Positions 51,766 through 62,635 of a stretch of 64,000 nt of DNA are shown in pieces (within the stretch, counting starts at the first letter, position 1; the number at the start of each line of letters is the position of its first letter). The notes below the pieces were generated by a model. The model worked only from the letters and a program-made list of their open reading frames with translations, was not told the origin of the DNA and did no database searches. Both the position numbers and the translations under genes were made by a program. The stretch is taken from positions 62,001-126,000 of the forward strand of contig NZ_JAGPXX010000005.1 in assembly GCF_018070345.1 (NCBI RefSeq), in the 5' to 3' direction. The DNA is from Streptomyces sp. F63 (GTDB taxonomy: Bacteria; Actinomycetota; Actinomycetes; Streptomycetales; Streptomycetaceae).

Positions 51766-52581
51766 TCATTCTTCCACGGCGGTGGGCGCCCGCCCAAATC
51801 GGCCGTCCGCCGCCGCGCCCCAGCCGAGTTCGGCGAGGATCCGGCGATCGTCCTTGTCGAACGTGGCGGGGTCGCGTCCGGCGATCAGGTCGGGCCGGTT
51901 GCGGGCGGTGCGGCGCAGCGCCTCGTCGCGCCGCCAGCGGGCGATGCGGCCGTGGTGACCGCTGAGCAGCACCTCGGGAATGCCGCGGCCGCGCCAGACG
52001 GGCGGCTTGGTGTAGACGGGACCCTCCAGCAGCCCGGCCATCCCGCCGGGCGCGAAGGAGTCGTCGCGGTGGGATTCCGCGTTGCCCAGCACCCCGGGGA
52101 GGAGCCGGGCGATCGCCTCCGTCATCACCAGCACGGGGGCCTCGCCGCCGGCGAGGACGTAGTCGCCGATGGAGACCTCCAGGAGCTCGTACTCCCGTGC
52201 GTACTCCTCGACGACCCGCCGGTCGATGCCCTCGTAGCGGGCCGGGGTGAAGACGAGCCAGGGCCGCTCGGCGAGCCGGACGGCCAGCTCCTGGGTGAAC
52301 GGCTCCCCGCCGGGGGTGGGAACGACGATGACCGGCCGCTCCCCCTCGGCGCCCGAGGCGATGACGGCGTCGAGCGCCTCCCCCCACGGCTCCGGCTTCA
52401 TGACCATGCCGGGGCCGCCGCCGTACGGGGTGTCGTCCACGGTGTTGTGCCGGTCGTGCGTCCACGCCCGCAGATCGTGCACCCGGACGTCGAGCTGTCC
52501 GCGGGCCCGGGCCTTGCCGACCAGGGAGAGGTTCAGCGGTTCCAGGTACTCCGGGAAGATGGTGACGACGTCGAGCCTCAT
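51766..52581 (-). CDS. trmD: tRNA (guanine-N1)-methyltransferase
   Basis: A 271-residue SPOUT-class enzyme making m1G37 in tRNAs. Motifs: [37 protein letters not shown], the trefoil-knot segments [10 protein letters not shown] and [32 protein letters not shown] and [23 protein letters not shown]. Its start overlaps the rimM stop (ATGA). Confidence 0.98.
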   Translation of the reverse strand: MRLDVVTIFPEYLEPLNLSLVGKARARGQLDVRVHDLRAWTHDRHNTVDDTPYGGGPGMVMKPEPWGEALDAVIASGAEGERPVIVVPTPGGEPFTQELAVRLAERPWLVFTPARYEGIDRRVVEEYAREYELLEVSIGDYVLAGGEAPVLVMTEAIARLLPGVLGNAESHRDDSFAPGGMAGLLEGPVYTKPPVWRGRGIPEVLLSGHHGRIARWRRDEALRRTARNRPDLIAGRDPATFDKDDRRILAELGWGAAADGRFGRAPTAVEE

Positions 52582-53153
52582 GCGCCGTTCCCGCCCTCGG
52601 CACCCGCCGGCCCGGCGTCCCGGCTGCCGGCGATCTCGGCGCCCGCCTCGTCGAGCAGTCCGGGCGGCGGGTCGACCACGGCGCGCTGCTCCCCGAGGTC
52701 CACCTCCGGGACGAGCTCGGAGACGAAGGGGATCAGCACTTCACTGCCGTCGGGCCGCTCCACCACCAACAGGTCCTGGTACGGGAGATGGGAGATCTCG
52801 GTGATCCGGCCGACGGGGGTGCCGTCGGTGGTGACCACGTCGAGGTCCATCAGCTGGTGGTCGTAGTACTCGTCGGGGTCCGCCGGGACCTCCTCCGGGT
52901 CGACCTCGGCGATCAGCAGGGTGTTGCGGAGCGCCTCGGCGCCGGTGCGGTCCCGTACGCCCGCGAAGCGGAGCAGCAGCCGGCCGCTGTGCACCCGGCC
53001 GGTCTCGATGGTGAGCGGCCCGGCGGAGGCCGGTTCCGTGGCGAGGACGGCGCCGGGGGCGAGCCGGAGTTCCGGTTCGTCCGTGCGCACCTCGACGGTG
53101 ACCTCGCCCTTGATGCCGTGGGCGCGGCCGATCCGCGCGACTACCAGCTGCAC
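52578..53153 (-). CDS. rimM: 16S rRNA processing protein RimM
   Basis: A 191-residue 30S maturation factor that binds S19. [26 protein letters not shown] opens the RimM domain; PRC-barrel part [37 protein letters not shown] follows, with [25 protein letters not shown] 53153 has AGAGAGG upstream. A hairpin stands just before the ribosome binding site. Confidence 0.97.
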   Translation of the reverse strand: MQLVVARIGRAHGIKGEVTVEVRTDEPELRLAPGAVLATEPASAGPLTIETGRVHSGRLLLRFAGVRDRTGAEALRNTLLIAEVDPEEVPADPDEYYDHQLMDLDVVTTDGTPVGRITEISHLPYQDLLVVERPDGSEVLIPFVSELVPEVDLGEQRAVVDPPPGLLDEAGAEIAGSRDAGPAGAEGGNGA

Positions 53154-53174
53154 TGCGCCTCTCTTTTGCGGCGG

Positions 53175-53198
53175 GGCCACCGCGCTGCCGCGGTGGCC
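53175..53198 (-). terminator. Hairpin between khpA and rimM
   Basis: A perfect 10-base stem GGCCACCGCG / CGCGGTGGCC with loop of 4, ending 21 bases before rimM. It may lower rimM-trmD relative to rpsP-khpA. The rest of the 149-base gap has no other feature. Confidence 0.65.
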
Positions 53199-53302
53199 GC
53201 TCGCGCCGCCGTCTTCTCCGGTGGATGGCCGGGGGGCCGGACCGCGGTGCACGCGGCACGGTCCCGTCGCCTGGTCTCCGGCCCGCGCCGGTGCTGTGCG
53301 TG

Positions 53303-53545
53303 TCAGCGAACCTGGTCCACGTCGACGAGGTCGACGCGGATACCGCGGCCGCCGAGGGCGCCCACGACGGTCCGCAGGGCGCGGGCGGTACGGCCGTTCC
53401 GGCCGATGACCTTGCCGAGGTCCTCGGGATGCACCCGGACCTCCAGCACCCGGCCCCGGCGCAGATTGCGCGAGGCGACCTGCACGTCGTCGGGGTTGTC
53501 GACGATGCCCTTCACGAGGTGCTCGAGGGCCTCCTCGAGCATCAT
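53303..53545 (-). CDS. khpA: KH-domain RNA-binding protein
   Basis: An 80-residue single-KH-domain protein, KhpA, which works with KhpB/Jag in RNA binding. The GxxG loop is [13 protein letters not shown] in a KH fold ([19 protein letters not shown]). Its start ATG overlaps the rpsP stop by one base. Confidence 0.96.
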   Translation of the reverse strand: MMLEEALEHLVKGIVDNPDDVQVASRNLRRGRVLEVRVHPEDLGKVIGRNGRTARALRTVVGALGGRGIRVDLVDVDQVR

Positions 53546-53994
53546 CAGGCCTCGGTGGACTCGGCCGACTTGGCGTCCGCCGGAGCGGCAGCCTCGTCCG
53601 CCTTCTTGTCGGACTTCTTGGCCTTCGGGGTGATCGCCTCACCCTTGGGCTCGTCACCGGCGTCCTTGGCGGCGGCCTCGAAGAGGGCGCGCTTGTCGGC
53701 CTTGGGCTCGGGGACCTGCATCGGCTCGGGGGCCGGGAGGCCCTTGAACTTCTGCCAGTCGCCGGTGACCCGGAGGATGGCCGCGACCGGCTCGGTCGGC
53801 TGCGCGCCGACGCTCAGCCAGTACTGGACGCGCTCGGAGTCGACCTCGATGCGGGAGGGGTTCTGCACCGGGTGGTACAGACCGATCTCCTCGATCGCCC
53901 GGCCGTCACGGCGGGTGCGGGAGTCGGCGACGATGATGCGGTAGTGAGGCGACCGGATCTTGCCCAGGCGCTTCAGCTTGATCTTGACTGCCAC
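53545..53994 (-). CDS. rpsP: 30S ribosomal protein S16
   Basis: A 149-residue S16. The conserved first 80 residues include [41 protein letters not shown] and [17 protein letters not shown] Lys/Ala/Glu-rich tail after about residue 90 is usual for actinomycetes. GTG 53994 matches the known N-terminus; GGAG lies a rather long 11 bases upstream. Confidence 0.97.
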   Translation of the reverse strand: MAVKIKLKRLGKIRSPHYRIIVADSRTRRDGRAIEEIGLYHPVQNPSRIEVDSERVQYWLSVGAQPTEPVAAILRVTGDWQKFKGLPAPEPMQVPEPKADKRALFEAAAKDAGDEPKGEAITPKAKKSDKKADEAAAPADAKSAESTEA

Positions 53995-54246
53995 GGGAGT
54001 GGTGTCTCCTGCTCTATGACGTGTTTGAGCATCACGGCCTCCCACGTGGGGTTGCGGGATTCCGAGCGCTCGATGGACGCGTCAGCCGAGGGAGAGAGGG
54101 GTCCGGACCGGCTGCCGAGTACTCAACGGCCCATTCTGCCATATCGCGGAGGCGCCGCCGTACGCCCCCGGGCACACCCGCGCGCACCCCGGAGGCCGTC
54201 GGCCGGCGGGGCGGGAACGGTCAGGGACGGGGCGGGTACGGCGGCG

Positions 54247-54837
54247 TCAGGCCGCGGCGGCCGCCTCGGGGATTCTGAACGGCTTGCCGCAGCCGCCACA
54301 GACGATCGGGGCCTGGGCCAGCACGGACGGGACGACCCGGACGTTCCGCCCGCAGTCGCACACCGCCTTGACCCGGACTCCGCCCCCGGACGAGCCGTGC
54401 CGGGCCGCGGGACCGCGGAAACTGCGGCCGGCGTCCCCCGCCGTGGCGGCGGAGTGCGCCTTCAGCGCGCGGTTCAGCCGCTCGATGGTGGGCCGGTACC
54501 GCCGTTTCGCCTCGGGGCTGAGGACGACCAGCGAGAAGCCGCTGCTGGGATGCGGTTCCTCGGAGTGGTCGAGTCCGAGCTCCTCGGCCACCGCCAGGAA
54601 TCTGCGGTTGTGGTAGCGGCCGGCCCGCGAGGTGTCGCGGATACCGCGGGCGGCGGCGATGCCGTGGACTGCTTCGTGGAGCAGTCGTTCGAAGGAGAGC
54701 TCCGCGCCACAGGCGGACGAGGACTCTCCGATGAGGGATTCGGGCGCGGCGAGATCCGGCAGCTCGGGGTGGTGCCGTTGAATGTCGGCCCACGCCTGCG
54801 CCAGCTCCGCGGCGAGAACAGGTGGTGTCGTGCTCAC
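54247..54837 (-). CDS. SprT-like zinc protease-fold protein
   Basis: A 196-residue SprT-like protein. Motif LLHEAVHGIAAARG carries HEAxH, the metal-binding helix of a zinc metallopeptidase, and a second histidine-containing part GRYHNRRFLAVAEELGLDH follows. The C-terminal zinc ribbon has two pairs of cysteines (CDCGRNV and CGGCGKPF). SprT-family proteases cut DNA-protein crosslinks in eukaryotes; the bacterial role is unclear. GTG 54837 gives the best codon bias; the earlier ATG 54900 lies in low-bias sequence. Divergent from the methyltransferase. Confidence 0.85.
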   Translation of the reverse strand: MSTTPPVLAAELAQAWADIQRHHPELPDLAAPESLIGESSSACGAELSFERLLHEAVHGIAAARGIRDTSRAGRYHNRRFLAVAEELGLDHSEEPHPSSGFSLVVLSPEAKRRYRPTIERLNRALKAHSAATAGDAGRSFRGPAARHGSSGGGVRVKAVCDCGRNVRVVPSVLAQAPIVCGGCGKPFRIPEAAAAA

Positions 54838-55520
54838 GTCGTGAACAACGAGCCGGGGTGCCCCGGTGTTCCGATACCGGGCATCCCAAATATTTTGCAC
54901 GTACCAGTCAGTACAGCGCCGTTGCGGAGCGACGAGGGCGGGTGCCCCGATCTGCGGAGAAGTCGTGCGGCTCGCAACAACCCGGTACCAAACCTACCCA
55001 TGCGTAACCCGGCACGCCGTCCGCTCCGTACGCGCCCTCCGGTAGCGGCTGCCCCCGGGCGGCGCCCTCAACGGTCCGCCGGGCCCAAGCGTCGCGCCAC
55101 CGGTTCCGGCACGACCCCGTCCGCCGCCGGCCGGCCCCGGCGGCGCCCGCGAGCGTACCGGGGCGGCCGCCCGCCACGGTACCGGCCCCCGCCGGCCTCC
55201 GCTCCGCCACCCCGGCGCGGCCGCGATGCCGTGCGGTGCCGCGCCCGGAGCGGAAGCGCCCGTCCGTGCCATGGCGGACTCGATACGGCAGTGGCACTCT
55301 GAGAAAGGAATCGGTGGTCCCCGGAGACGCCGCGAACGGCCGGCAGCGGCGTGCGCCGGGAGAAGCCACGGCAGCATCGCCGCGCATCCCCGCGGCCCCA
55401 TGGACACATGGCCCCATGGAACCGTGCAGCGGAGCGGAGCTCTCCAACGAGGGGACGAGTGCGGCTCGACCGGGGGCGGGCAACCACAGGACGGAACTCT
55501 CGGCGGATTGGGGCGCTTCG
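54838..55520. other. Long divergent intergenic region
   Basis: 683 bases between the SprT-like and methyltransferase genes. It includes an AT-rich patch near 54888-54902 (CCCAAATATTTTGCAC), a likely promoter, and an Arg/Pro-rich plus frame 55000-55302 whose third-position bias is too weak to call. In the last part, GTG 55314 with AAAGGA upstream opens a frame that joins the methyltransferase, so the latter may start earlier. Confidence 0.45.
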
Positions 55521-56381
55521 ATGACACCCACGCTCGTACAGCGGCACCACCTCTCCCCCACTCCCGCGCCCGCGGGTGCGCGCCTCCGTGCGCGGGACTG
55601 GGCCGAGATCCAGGAACGGATGCTGGTGCCGCTCTACGAGGCCGTCCACCAGCGGCTGGAGACGGGGGCCGGGGACCGGGTGCTGGGCATGCGCTGCGGT
55701 TCCGGGCTGGCCCTGCTGATGGCGGCAGCCCGCGGAGCCGCCGTGACGGGCACCGACCCGGATCCGCACCGGCTCGCGCTGGCCCGTGAGCGGCTGGCGC
55801 CGGATTCGGCGGAGCACCCGCCGGACGGTGCGGCGCGCCTGTACGAGGGCGGGCCGGAGGCGATCGAGGAGGACGGGCGGCCGTTCACCCTGGTGACCGT
55901 CTTCGACCCGCAGTCCTGCGCCGACGAGGATCTGGGACCCGCCCTGTCCTCCGCGATCGCGCTCGCCGAGCGCGGCAGTCCGGTGGTGCTCACGGGCTGG
56001 GGGCCGCCCGAGCGCTGCGCGACCTCCTCCGTCCTGCGGGTGGCGACCCGGCTGGCCGGCCGCCCGCCCGCACTCGGCCCCGGCTACGGGGACGCCCCGG
56101 GCCGGCGGCGGTCGTACGGGCGCGACGCCCTGGAGGAGTCGGCGCACCGGGCCGGGCTGCGGCCGGACGGTTCGGGGCGCGTCTCCTGCCCCTTCGGCTA
56201 CGCCGACCTGGACAGCGCCGTACGCGGACTCCTCTCCACCGGGCTGTTCGACGAGGCCGTGGCGGCCACGGACGGCGATCAGGTCGCGAAGGAGCTGGCG
56301 GAGGCCCTGCACGAGCACCGCCGGCCGGACGGAACGATCTGGATGCCGAACGTCTTCCGCTACCTCGTCGCGCGGATCTGA
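55521..56381 (+). CDS. SAM-dependent methyltransferase-like protein
   Basis: A 286-residue Rossmann-fold methyltransferase. SAM motif I is degenerate but visible: GDRVLGMRCGSGLALLMAAARGAAVTGTDPD, followed by LARERLAP and PFTLVTVFDPQSC. ARDWAEIQERMLVPLYEAVHQRL at the front is characteristic of this Streptomyces family. The acidic residue in motif I that normally begins the glycine loop reads MRC, so binding may be altered. Substrate unknown. ATG 55521 is the family-like start; GTG 55314 is in frame with a better ribosome binding site and would add 69 residues. Confidence 0.8.
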   Translation: MTPTLVQRHHLSPTPAPAGARLRARDWAEIQERMLVPLYEAVHQRLETGAGDRVLGMRCGSGLALLMAAARGAAVTGTDPDPHRLALARERLAPDSAEHPPDGAARLYEGGPEAIEEDGRPFTLVTVFDPQSCADEDLGPALSSAIALAERGSPVVLTGWGPPERCATSSVLRVATRLAGRPPALGPGYGDAPGRRRSYGRDALEESAHRAGLRPDGSGRVSCPFGYADLDSAVRGLLSTGLFDEAVAATDGDQVAKELAEALHEHRRPDGTIWMPNVFRYLVARI

Positions 56382-56432
56382 GGGGAGGGGCGCCCGCGCC
56401 CCGATCCCGGCGGCGCGGCGCCCGCGGGCCCG

Positions 56433-57980
56433 TCAGCGCATGAACTTCTTGAACTCGTCGGGCAGTTCGAAGTCCTGCTGCTCCTGGCTGCCCTGCGGCA
56501 GGCCCAGCGGGTTCGCCGCCTGCTGCTCGCGGCGCGCCGCGGCGGCCTGCTCCTCGGCCTTCCGCTTCATCGGGTTGCCGCTGCGGCGCTTGCCCTTGGC
56601 CTGCTTCTGCTGCTTCTTCTTCCGGCCGGCGCCGCCGCCCGTGCCCGGCATCCCGGGCATCCCCGGCATGCCGCCGCCCTGGGCCATCCGGGACATCATC
56701 TTCCGGGCCTCGAAGAACCGCTCCACCAGGTTCTTCACGGCGCTGACCTCGACGCCGGATCCCCTGGCGATACGGGCCCGGCGGGAGCCGTTGATGATGG
56801 TCGGGTCCTGGCGCTCGCCCGGCGTCATCGACTTGATGATCGCGGCGGTGCGGTCCACGTCCCGCTCGTCGAGGTTGTTGATCTGCTCGCGCATCTCGCC
56901 CATGCCCGGCAGCATGCCGAGCAGCTTGGAGATGGAGCCCATCTTCCGGACCTGCTCCATCTGGGACAGGAAGTCGTCGAGGGTGAACTCCTTGGGCCCC
57001 TTGGCCAGTTTGCCGGCCATCTTCTCGGCCTCGGCCTGGCTGAAGGTCTGCTCGGCCTTCTCGATCAGGCTGAGGACGTCGCCCATGCCGAGGATGCGGG
57101 ACGCCATGCGGTCCGGGTGGAAGGCGTCGAAGTCGTCGAGCTTCTCGCCGTTGGAGGCGAACATGATCTGGCGGCCGGTGACATGCGCGATGGAGAGCGC
57201 CGCGCCGCCGCGCGCGTCTCCGTCGAGCTTGGAGAGCACCACGCCGTCGAAGCCCACACCGTCACGGAACGCCTCGGCGGTGTTCACCGCGTCCTGGCCG
57301 ATCATCGCGTCGACGACGAAGAGGATCTCGTCCGGGGTGACGGCGTCGCGGATGTCGGCGGCCTGCCGCATCAGCTCCTCGTCGATGCCGAGGCGGCCGG
57401 CGGTGTCGACGATCACCACGTCGTGCAGCTTGGCCCTGGCGAACTCGACGGAGTCCCGGGCCACCTTCACCGGGTCGCCGACGCCGTTGCCCGGCTCCGG
57501 CGCGTAGACGGCGACGCCCGCGCGCTCGGCCACGACGGAGAGCTGGTTGACGGCGTTCGGGCGCTGGAGGTCACAGGCCACCAGCAGCGGGGTGTGCCCC
57601 TGGCCCTTCAGCCAGCGGCCGAGCTTGCCCGCGAGCGTGGTCTTGCCCGCGCCCTGCAGACCGGCGAGCATGATCACGGTGGGCGGGGTCTTGGCGAAAC
57701 GCAGGCGGCGGGTCTCGCCGCCGAGGATGCCGACGAGCTCCTCGTTGACGATCTTGATGACCTGCTGGGCGGGGTTGAGGGCCTGCGAGACCTCCGCGCC
57801 CAGCGCCCGCTCCTTGACCTGCTTGATGAAGGCCCGTACCACGGGCAGCGCGACATCGGCCTCCAGCAGCGCGATGCGGATCTCGCGGGCGGTGACGTCG
57901 ATGTCCGCCTCGGACAGGCGGCCCTTGCCCCGGAGGTTCTTGAACGTCGCTGCGAGGCGGTCGGAAAGAGTGTCGAACAC
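56433..57980 (-). CDS. ffh: Signal recognition particle GTPase Ffh
   Basis: A 515-residue SRP54 homologue that binds 4.5S RNA and signal sequences. N and G domains: FDTLSDRLAATFKNLRGKG, MLAGLQGAGKTTLAGKLGRWL (P-loop), VACDLQRPNAVNQL, VDTAGRLGIDEELM, SKLDGDARGGAALSI. The Met-rich M domain follows (MEQVRKMGSISKLLGMLPGM, RRARIARGSGVEVSAVKNLV). Its C-terminal KKKQQKQAKGKRRSGNPMK tail is common in streptomycetes. GTG 57980. Confidence 0.98.
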   Translation of the reverse strand: MFDTLSDRLAATFKNLRGKGRLSEADIDVTAREIRIALLEADVALPVVRAFIKQVKERALGAEVSQALNPAQQVIKIVNEELVGILGGETRRLRFAKTPPTVIMLAGLQGAGKTTLAGKLGRWLKGQGHTPLLVACDLQRPNAVNQLSVVAERAGVAVYAPEPGNGVGDPVKVARDSVEFARAKLHDVVIVDTAGRLGIDEELMRQAADIRDAVTPDEILFVVDAMIGQDAVNTAEAFRDGVGFDGVVLSKLDGDARGGAALSIAHVTGRQIMFASNGEKLDDFDAFHPDRMASRILGMGDVLSLIEKAEQTFSQAEAEKMAGKLAKGPKEFTLDDFLSQMEQVRKMGSISKLLGMLPGMGEMREQINNLDERDVDRTAAIIKSMTPGERQDPTIINGSRRARIARGSGVEVSAVKNLVERFFEARKMMSRMAQGGGMPGMPGMPGTGGGAGRKKKQQKQAKGKRRSGNPMKRKAEEQAAAARREQQAANPLGLPQGSQEQQDFELPDEFKKFMR

Positions 57981-58063
57981 GGCGGTCGCGAATCCTCGGA
58001 TCGGTGGGGCGGGCAACTGACCCCCAGGGTATCCGCCCGTTCCCGCTGCGGTCTCCCCCGCTT

Positions 58064-60667
58064 TCAGTCCAGGGCGTTCTGCACGGCGCGGGCCACCTCC
58101 GCGGCCCGGCTCCCGGACAGCGGAGCGCCGTCCGTGCCGGTGAGGTAGAAGGCGTCGACCGCGTTGGATCCCAGGGTGCTGACGTGCGCGCTGCGCAGCC
58201 GCACCTTCGCGTCCTCCAGGGCCCGCCCGATGCGGTGCAGCAGGCCGGGGGCGTCCTGGGCGCGCACCTCCAGGACGGTCGCGTGCCGGGAGGCCGCCGG
58301 GGCCACCGTCACCCGGGGCGGCGGGGGCCGCACCCCGTGGCGCCGGGGGTGGGCGGCCTCGCGCTCGGCGAGGCGGGCGGCGATGCCGAGGGATCCGTCC
58401 AGGGCGCGCAGCAGGTCGGCGCGGAGCCGGGCCGCGTCCGGCAGGGAACCGTACTCGGCGGCCACCCGCCAGCTCAGCAGCAGGACGGGGCCGTCCGCGC
58501 CCGCACGGGCGCACTCCGCCGCCGGCTCCAGGAGCCGCAGGTCGGCGGAGCGCACCGTGAGCCGGTGCAGGGCCAGTACGCCCGCCGCCGCCGGCAGCAG
58601 GCCGGCGCGTTCGGGTACGGCGATGTGCAGTTCCACCCCGACGGGTTCCGGCTCACCGCCGGGGACGGCCGGGGCCCCCTCCGGTACACCGGGGCTCAGC
58701 GTGAGTACCGGGCCTCCGGCGCTCAGTGCTTCCGCGGCGAGCCGCCGCTGCACCGGCGTCGTCCCCGCGGACGTGCCCCCGTCGTCCCGGTGCCGGGGCG
58801 GTTCGCCCGCGAGGACGGCCGTCGCACGGCGGACGAGGTCGGCGACCAGCGACGCGCGCCACGCGCTCCACGCGGCCGGACCGGTGGCGAGGGCGTCGGC
58901 CTCGGTGAGGGCGTGCAGCAGGCCGAGCGTCTCCGGGCTGCCGACCGCGTCCGCGACCGCCTGGACGGTGGCCGGATCGTCGAGGTCGCGGCGGGTCGCC
59001 GTCTCGGCGAGCAGCAGATGGTGGCGGACCAGCGTGGCGACGGTCCCGGTGTCCGCCGTGCCGAAGCCGATCCTGGCGGCGACGTCCCGGGCGATGACCT
59101 CGCCGGTGACGGAGTGGTCGCCGGGCCAGCCCTTGCCGATGTCGTGCAGCAGGGCCGCGACCAGCAGCAGGTCCGGGCGGCCGACCCGGCGGCTGAGGGC
59201 GCCGGCCCGCACGGCCGTCTCGACGCAGTGCCGGTCGACGGTCCAGCGGTGCACCGCGTTGCGCTGCGGCCGGCAGCGGACCCGCTCCCAGTCGGGCAGC
59301 AGCCGCGTGATCAGGCCCTCGGCTTCCAGGGCCTCCCACACCCCCACGGTGGGCGGGCCGCCGCCGAGGAGGGTGACGAACTGCTCGCGGGCCTCGGCGG
59401 GCCAGGGCACGGGCAAGGGGCCGGCCGCGGCGGCCAGGCGCCGGACGGCGTGCGGTGAGAGGGGCAGCCCGGCCTGGGCCGCGGCGGCCGCCGCGCGCAG
59501 CGGCAGCACCGGGTCCTGCCGGGGGCGGGCGGCACGGGCGAGCACCGCCTCGCCGTCCTGTACGACGACGCCCTCGGCGAGCGGGGTGCGTTCGGCGGCG
59601 TCCCCGGACGTTCCGGGGGCGCGGCCGCGGCCCGGCCGGCCGCCGGGGAGCAGTCCGCGCAGCCGGCCGCGGGCCGAGCGGGCCCGCAGCACGCGGCCGA
59701 CCTCCCGCCAGGTCACCTCGTCGGCGTAGGCCACGGTGCGCGCGGCCTCGTAGACCCGGCGGAGCAGGGCGTCCGCGTCCGCCAGCCCCAGGCCGGCGGC
59801 GACCTGGTCCTGCTCCTGGAGGGCGAGCCGGTCGGTGGCACGGCCGGTGGCCAGGTGCAGGGTGTCGCGGGTGTCGAGCAGCCGGGTCCGGGCCTCGGCC
59901 AGTCCCTCGCGCGGGGCGTCGGCCAGCCAGGAGGCGGCGACGGCGCGCAGCGCGGTCAGGTCGCGGAGGCCGCCGTGCGCCTCCTTCAGGTCGGGCTCCA
60001 GCAGGAACTGCAGTTCACCGTGGCGCCGGGTGCGTTCCTCGCCCAGGGCGCGCAGCTCGGGCAGGCGCTTCGGGGCCTGGTTGCGCCAGTCGGCGAGGAC
60101 GGCCGTGCGGAGCGCGGTGGTGAGCGAGGGGTCCCCGGCGATGTGCCGGGCGTCCAGCAGTCCGAGCTGGACCCTGAGATCCCCGTGGGCGGTGGTGCGG
60201 GCCTGGGCGGGGGTGCGCACGGAGTGGTCGAGGGCGAGCCCGAGGTCCCAGACCGGGTACCAGATGCCGTCGGCGAGGGCTGCCACGGCTGCGGGGTCGG
60301 CCGTCTCGTCGTGCAGCAGCAGCAGGTCGAGGTCGCTGCGGGGAGAGAGCTCGCCCCGTCCGTAGCCGCCGACGGCCACCAGGGCGGCGCCGCGCCGGGG
60401 AACGCGACGCGGTGCGTGCGCTTGCCCGGTGGGCGGATCCGGGTCCGGGTCCGGGCCCGGGTCGGCCGGTCTGCTGCTCCGGCCGGTGGCGCCGGTGACG
60501 CCCGCGGTGAACAGCGCGGCCAGCCAGTCGTCGGTGAGCCGGGCCAGGGCTGTCCGGCGGCCGGGCCCGGCCGGTGCCTCCTGCCGGAGCAGCCGGGTGC
60601 GCGCCGCCGCGTAGCCGCCGGGTGGCGGGCCGCCCGCGTCCGCTGTGATGTCGACGCCGTCCGTCAC
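58064..60667 (-). CDS. glnD: PII uridylyl/adenylyltransferase
   Basis: An 867-residue GlnD, third gene after amtB and glnK. Nucleotidyltransferase core VAVGGYGRGELSPRSDLDLLLLHD, then the inter-domain motif FLLEPDLKEAHGGLRDLTALR, an HD phosphohydrolase region (DRHCVETAV, LLHDIGKGWPGDHS) and two C-terminal ACT domains (VGVELHIAVPERAGLLPAAAGVL, TVLEVRAQDAPGLLHRIGRAL). In Streptomyces GlnD adenylylates GlnK at Tyr51. GTG 60667 has AAGGGG upstream. Ends 83 bases before ffh. Confidence 0.96.
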   Translation of the reverse strand: MTDGVDITADAGGPPPGGYAAARTRLLRQEAPAGPGRRTALARLTDDWLAALFTAGVTGATGRSSRPADPGPDPDPDPPTGQAHAPRRVPRRGAALVAVGGYGRGELSPRSDLDLLLLHDETADPAAVAALADGIWYPVWDLGLALDHSVRTPAQARTTAHGDLRVQLGLLDARHIAGDPSLTTALRTAVLADWRNQAPKRLPELRALGEERTRRHGELQFLLEPDLKEAHGGLRDLTALRAVAASWLADAPREGLAEARTRLLDTRDTLHLATGRATDRLALQEQDQVAAGLGLADADALLRRVYEAARTVAYADEVTWREVGRVLRARSARGRLRGLLPGGRPGRGRAPGTSGDAAERTPLAEGVVVQDGEAVLARAARPRQDPVLPLRAAAAAAQAGLPLSPHAVRRLAAAAGPLPVPWPAEAREQFVTLLGGGPPTVGVWEALEAEGLITRLLPDWERVRCRPQRNAVHRWTVDRHCVETAVRAGALSRRVGRPDLLLVAALLHDIGKGWPGDHSVTGEVIARDVAARIGFGTADTGTVATLVRHHLLLAETATRRDLDDPATVQAVADAVGSPETLGLLHALTEADALATGPAAWSAWRASLVADLVRRATAVLAGEPPRHRDDGGTSAGTTPVQRRLAAEALSAGGPVLTLSPGVPEGAPAVPGGEPEPVGVELHIAVPERAGLLPAAAGVLALHRLTVRSADLRLLEPAAECARAGADGPVLLLSWRVAAEYGSLPDAARLRADLLRALDGSLGIAARLAEREAAHPRRHGVRPPPPRVTVAPAASRHATVLEVRAQDAPGLLHRIGRALEDAKVRLRSAHVSTLGSNAVDAFYLTGTDGAPLSGSRAAEVARAVQNALD

Positions 60668-60764
60668 CGGTTCCCCTTGCTGTCGTGCCCTGTGCGGGCC
60701 GGTCGTGCGGTGCCGGGTGCCGGGCGGGCCCGCGTCCGTCTCGCGGACCCGCCCGGGGCCTGGC

Positions 60765-62386
<1,622 letters not shown>

Positions 62387-62466
62387 TGTCGATCTCCTAG
62401 AAGCGACGGCCCGTGCGGGATGGAACACGGGTGGGCCGGTTTTCGCCTAGAGATTGGCGCAGCGCC

Positions 62467-62504
62467 GTTTCCGCCGATGCCGCACGGTGTTTCGGCGCCG
62501 TGAC
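62467..62504 (-). promoter_or_regulatory. GlnR operator before amtB
   Basis: On the minus strand: GTCAC, 6 bases, GAAAC, 6 bases, CGGCA, 6 bases, GAAAC. This is the two a-b box arrangement of GlnR sites (gTnAC-n6-GaAAC) with exact spacing; the second a box is weak. It lies 81 bases before amtB, so nitrogen-limited activation by GlnR is expected. Confidence 0.85.
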
Positions 62505-62575
62505 GAAGGCCGTGCGCGTGTTACGCGCGGATGAACCGGGGGACGCCGCCGGGGGTGCGGGACGGGCTCGGGCGT

Positions 62576-62621
62576 CCGCCCCGGGGATGGCCGGAACCCG
62601 GCGGTCTGGCCCCCGGGGCGG
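62576..62621. terminator. Hairpin after the nsdA-like gene
   Basis: CCGCCCCGGGG pairs with CCCCGGGGCGG around a loop that itself contains GCCGG/CCGGC. It lies 14 bases after the nsdA-like stop. Confidence 0.65.
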
Positions 62622-62635
62622 GCCCGCCGCGGGGG

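Noticed and set aside
55000..55302. Plus frame of 100 Arg/Pro-rich codons
   Set aside because: Third-position GC is markedly lower than in neighbouring genes, there is no ribosome binding site, and no family resemblance.
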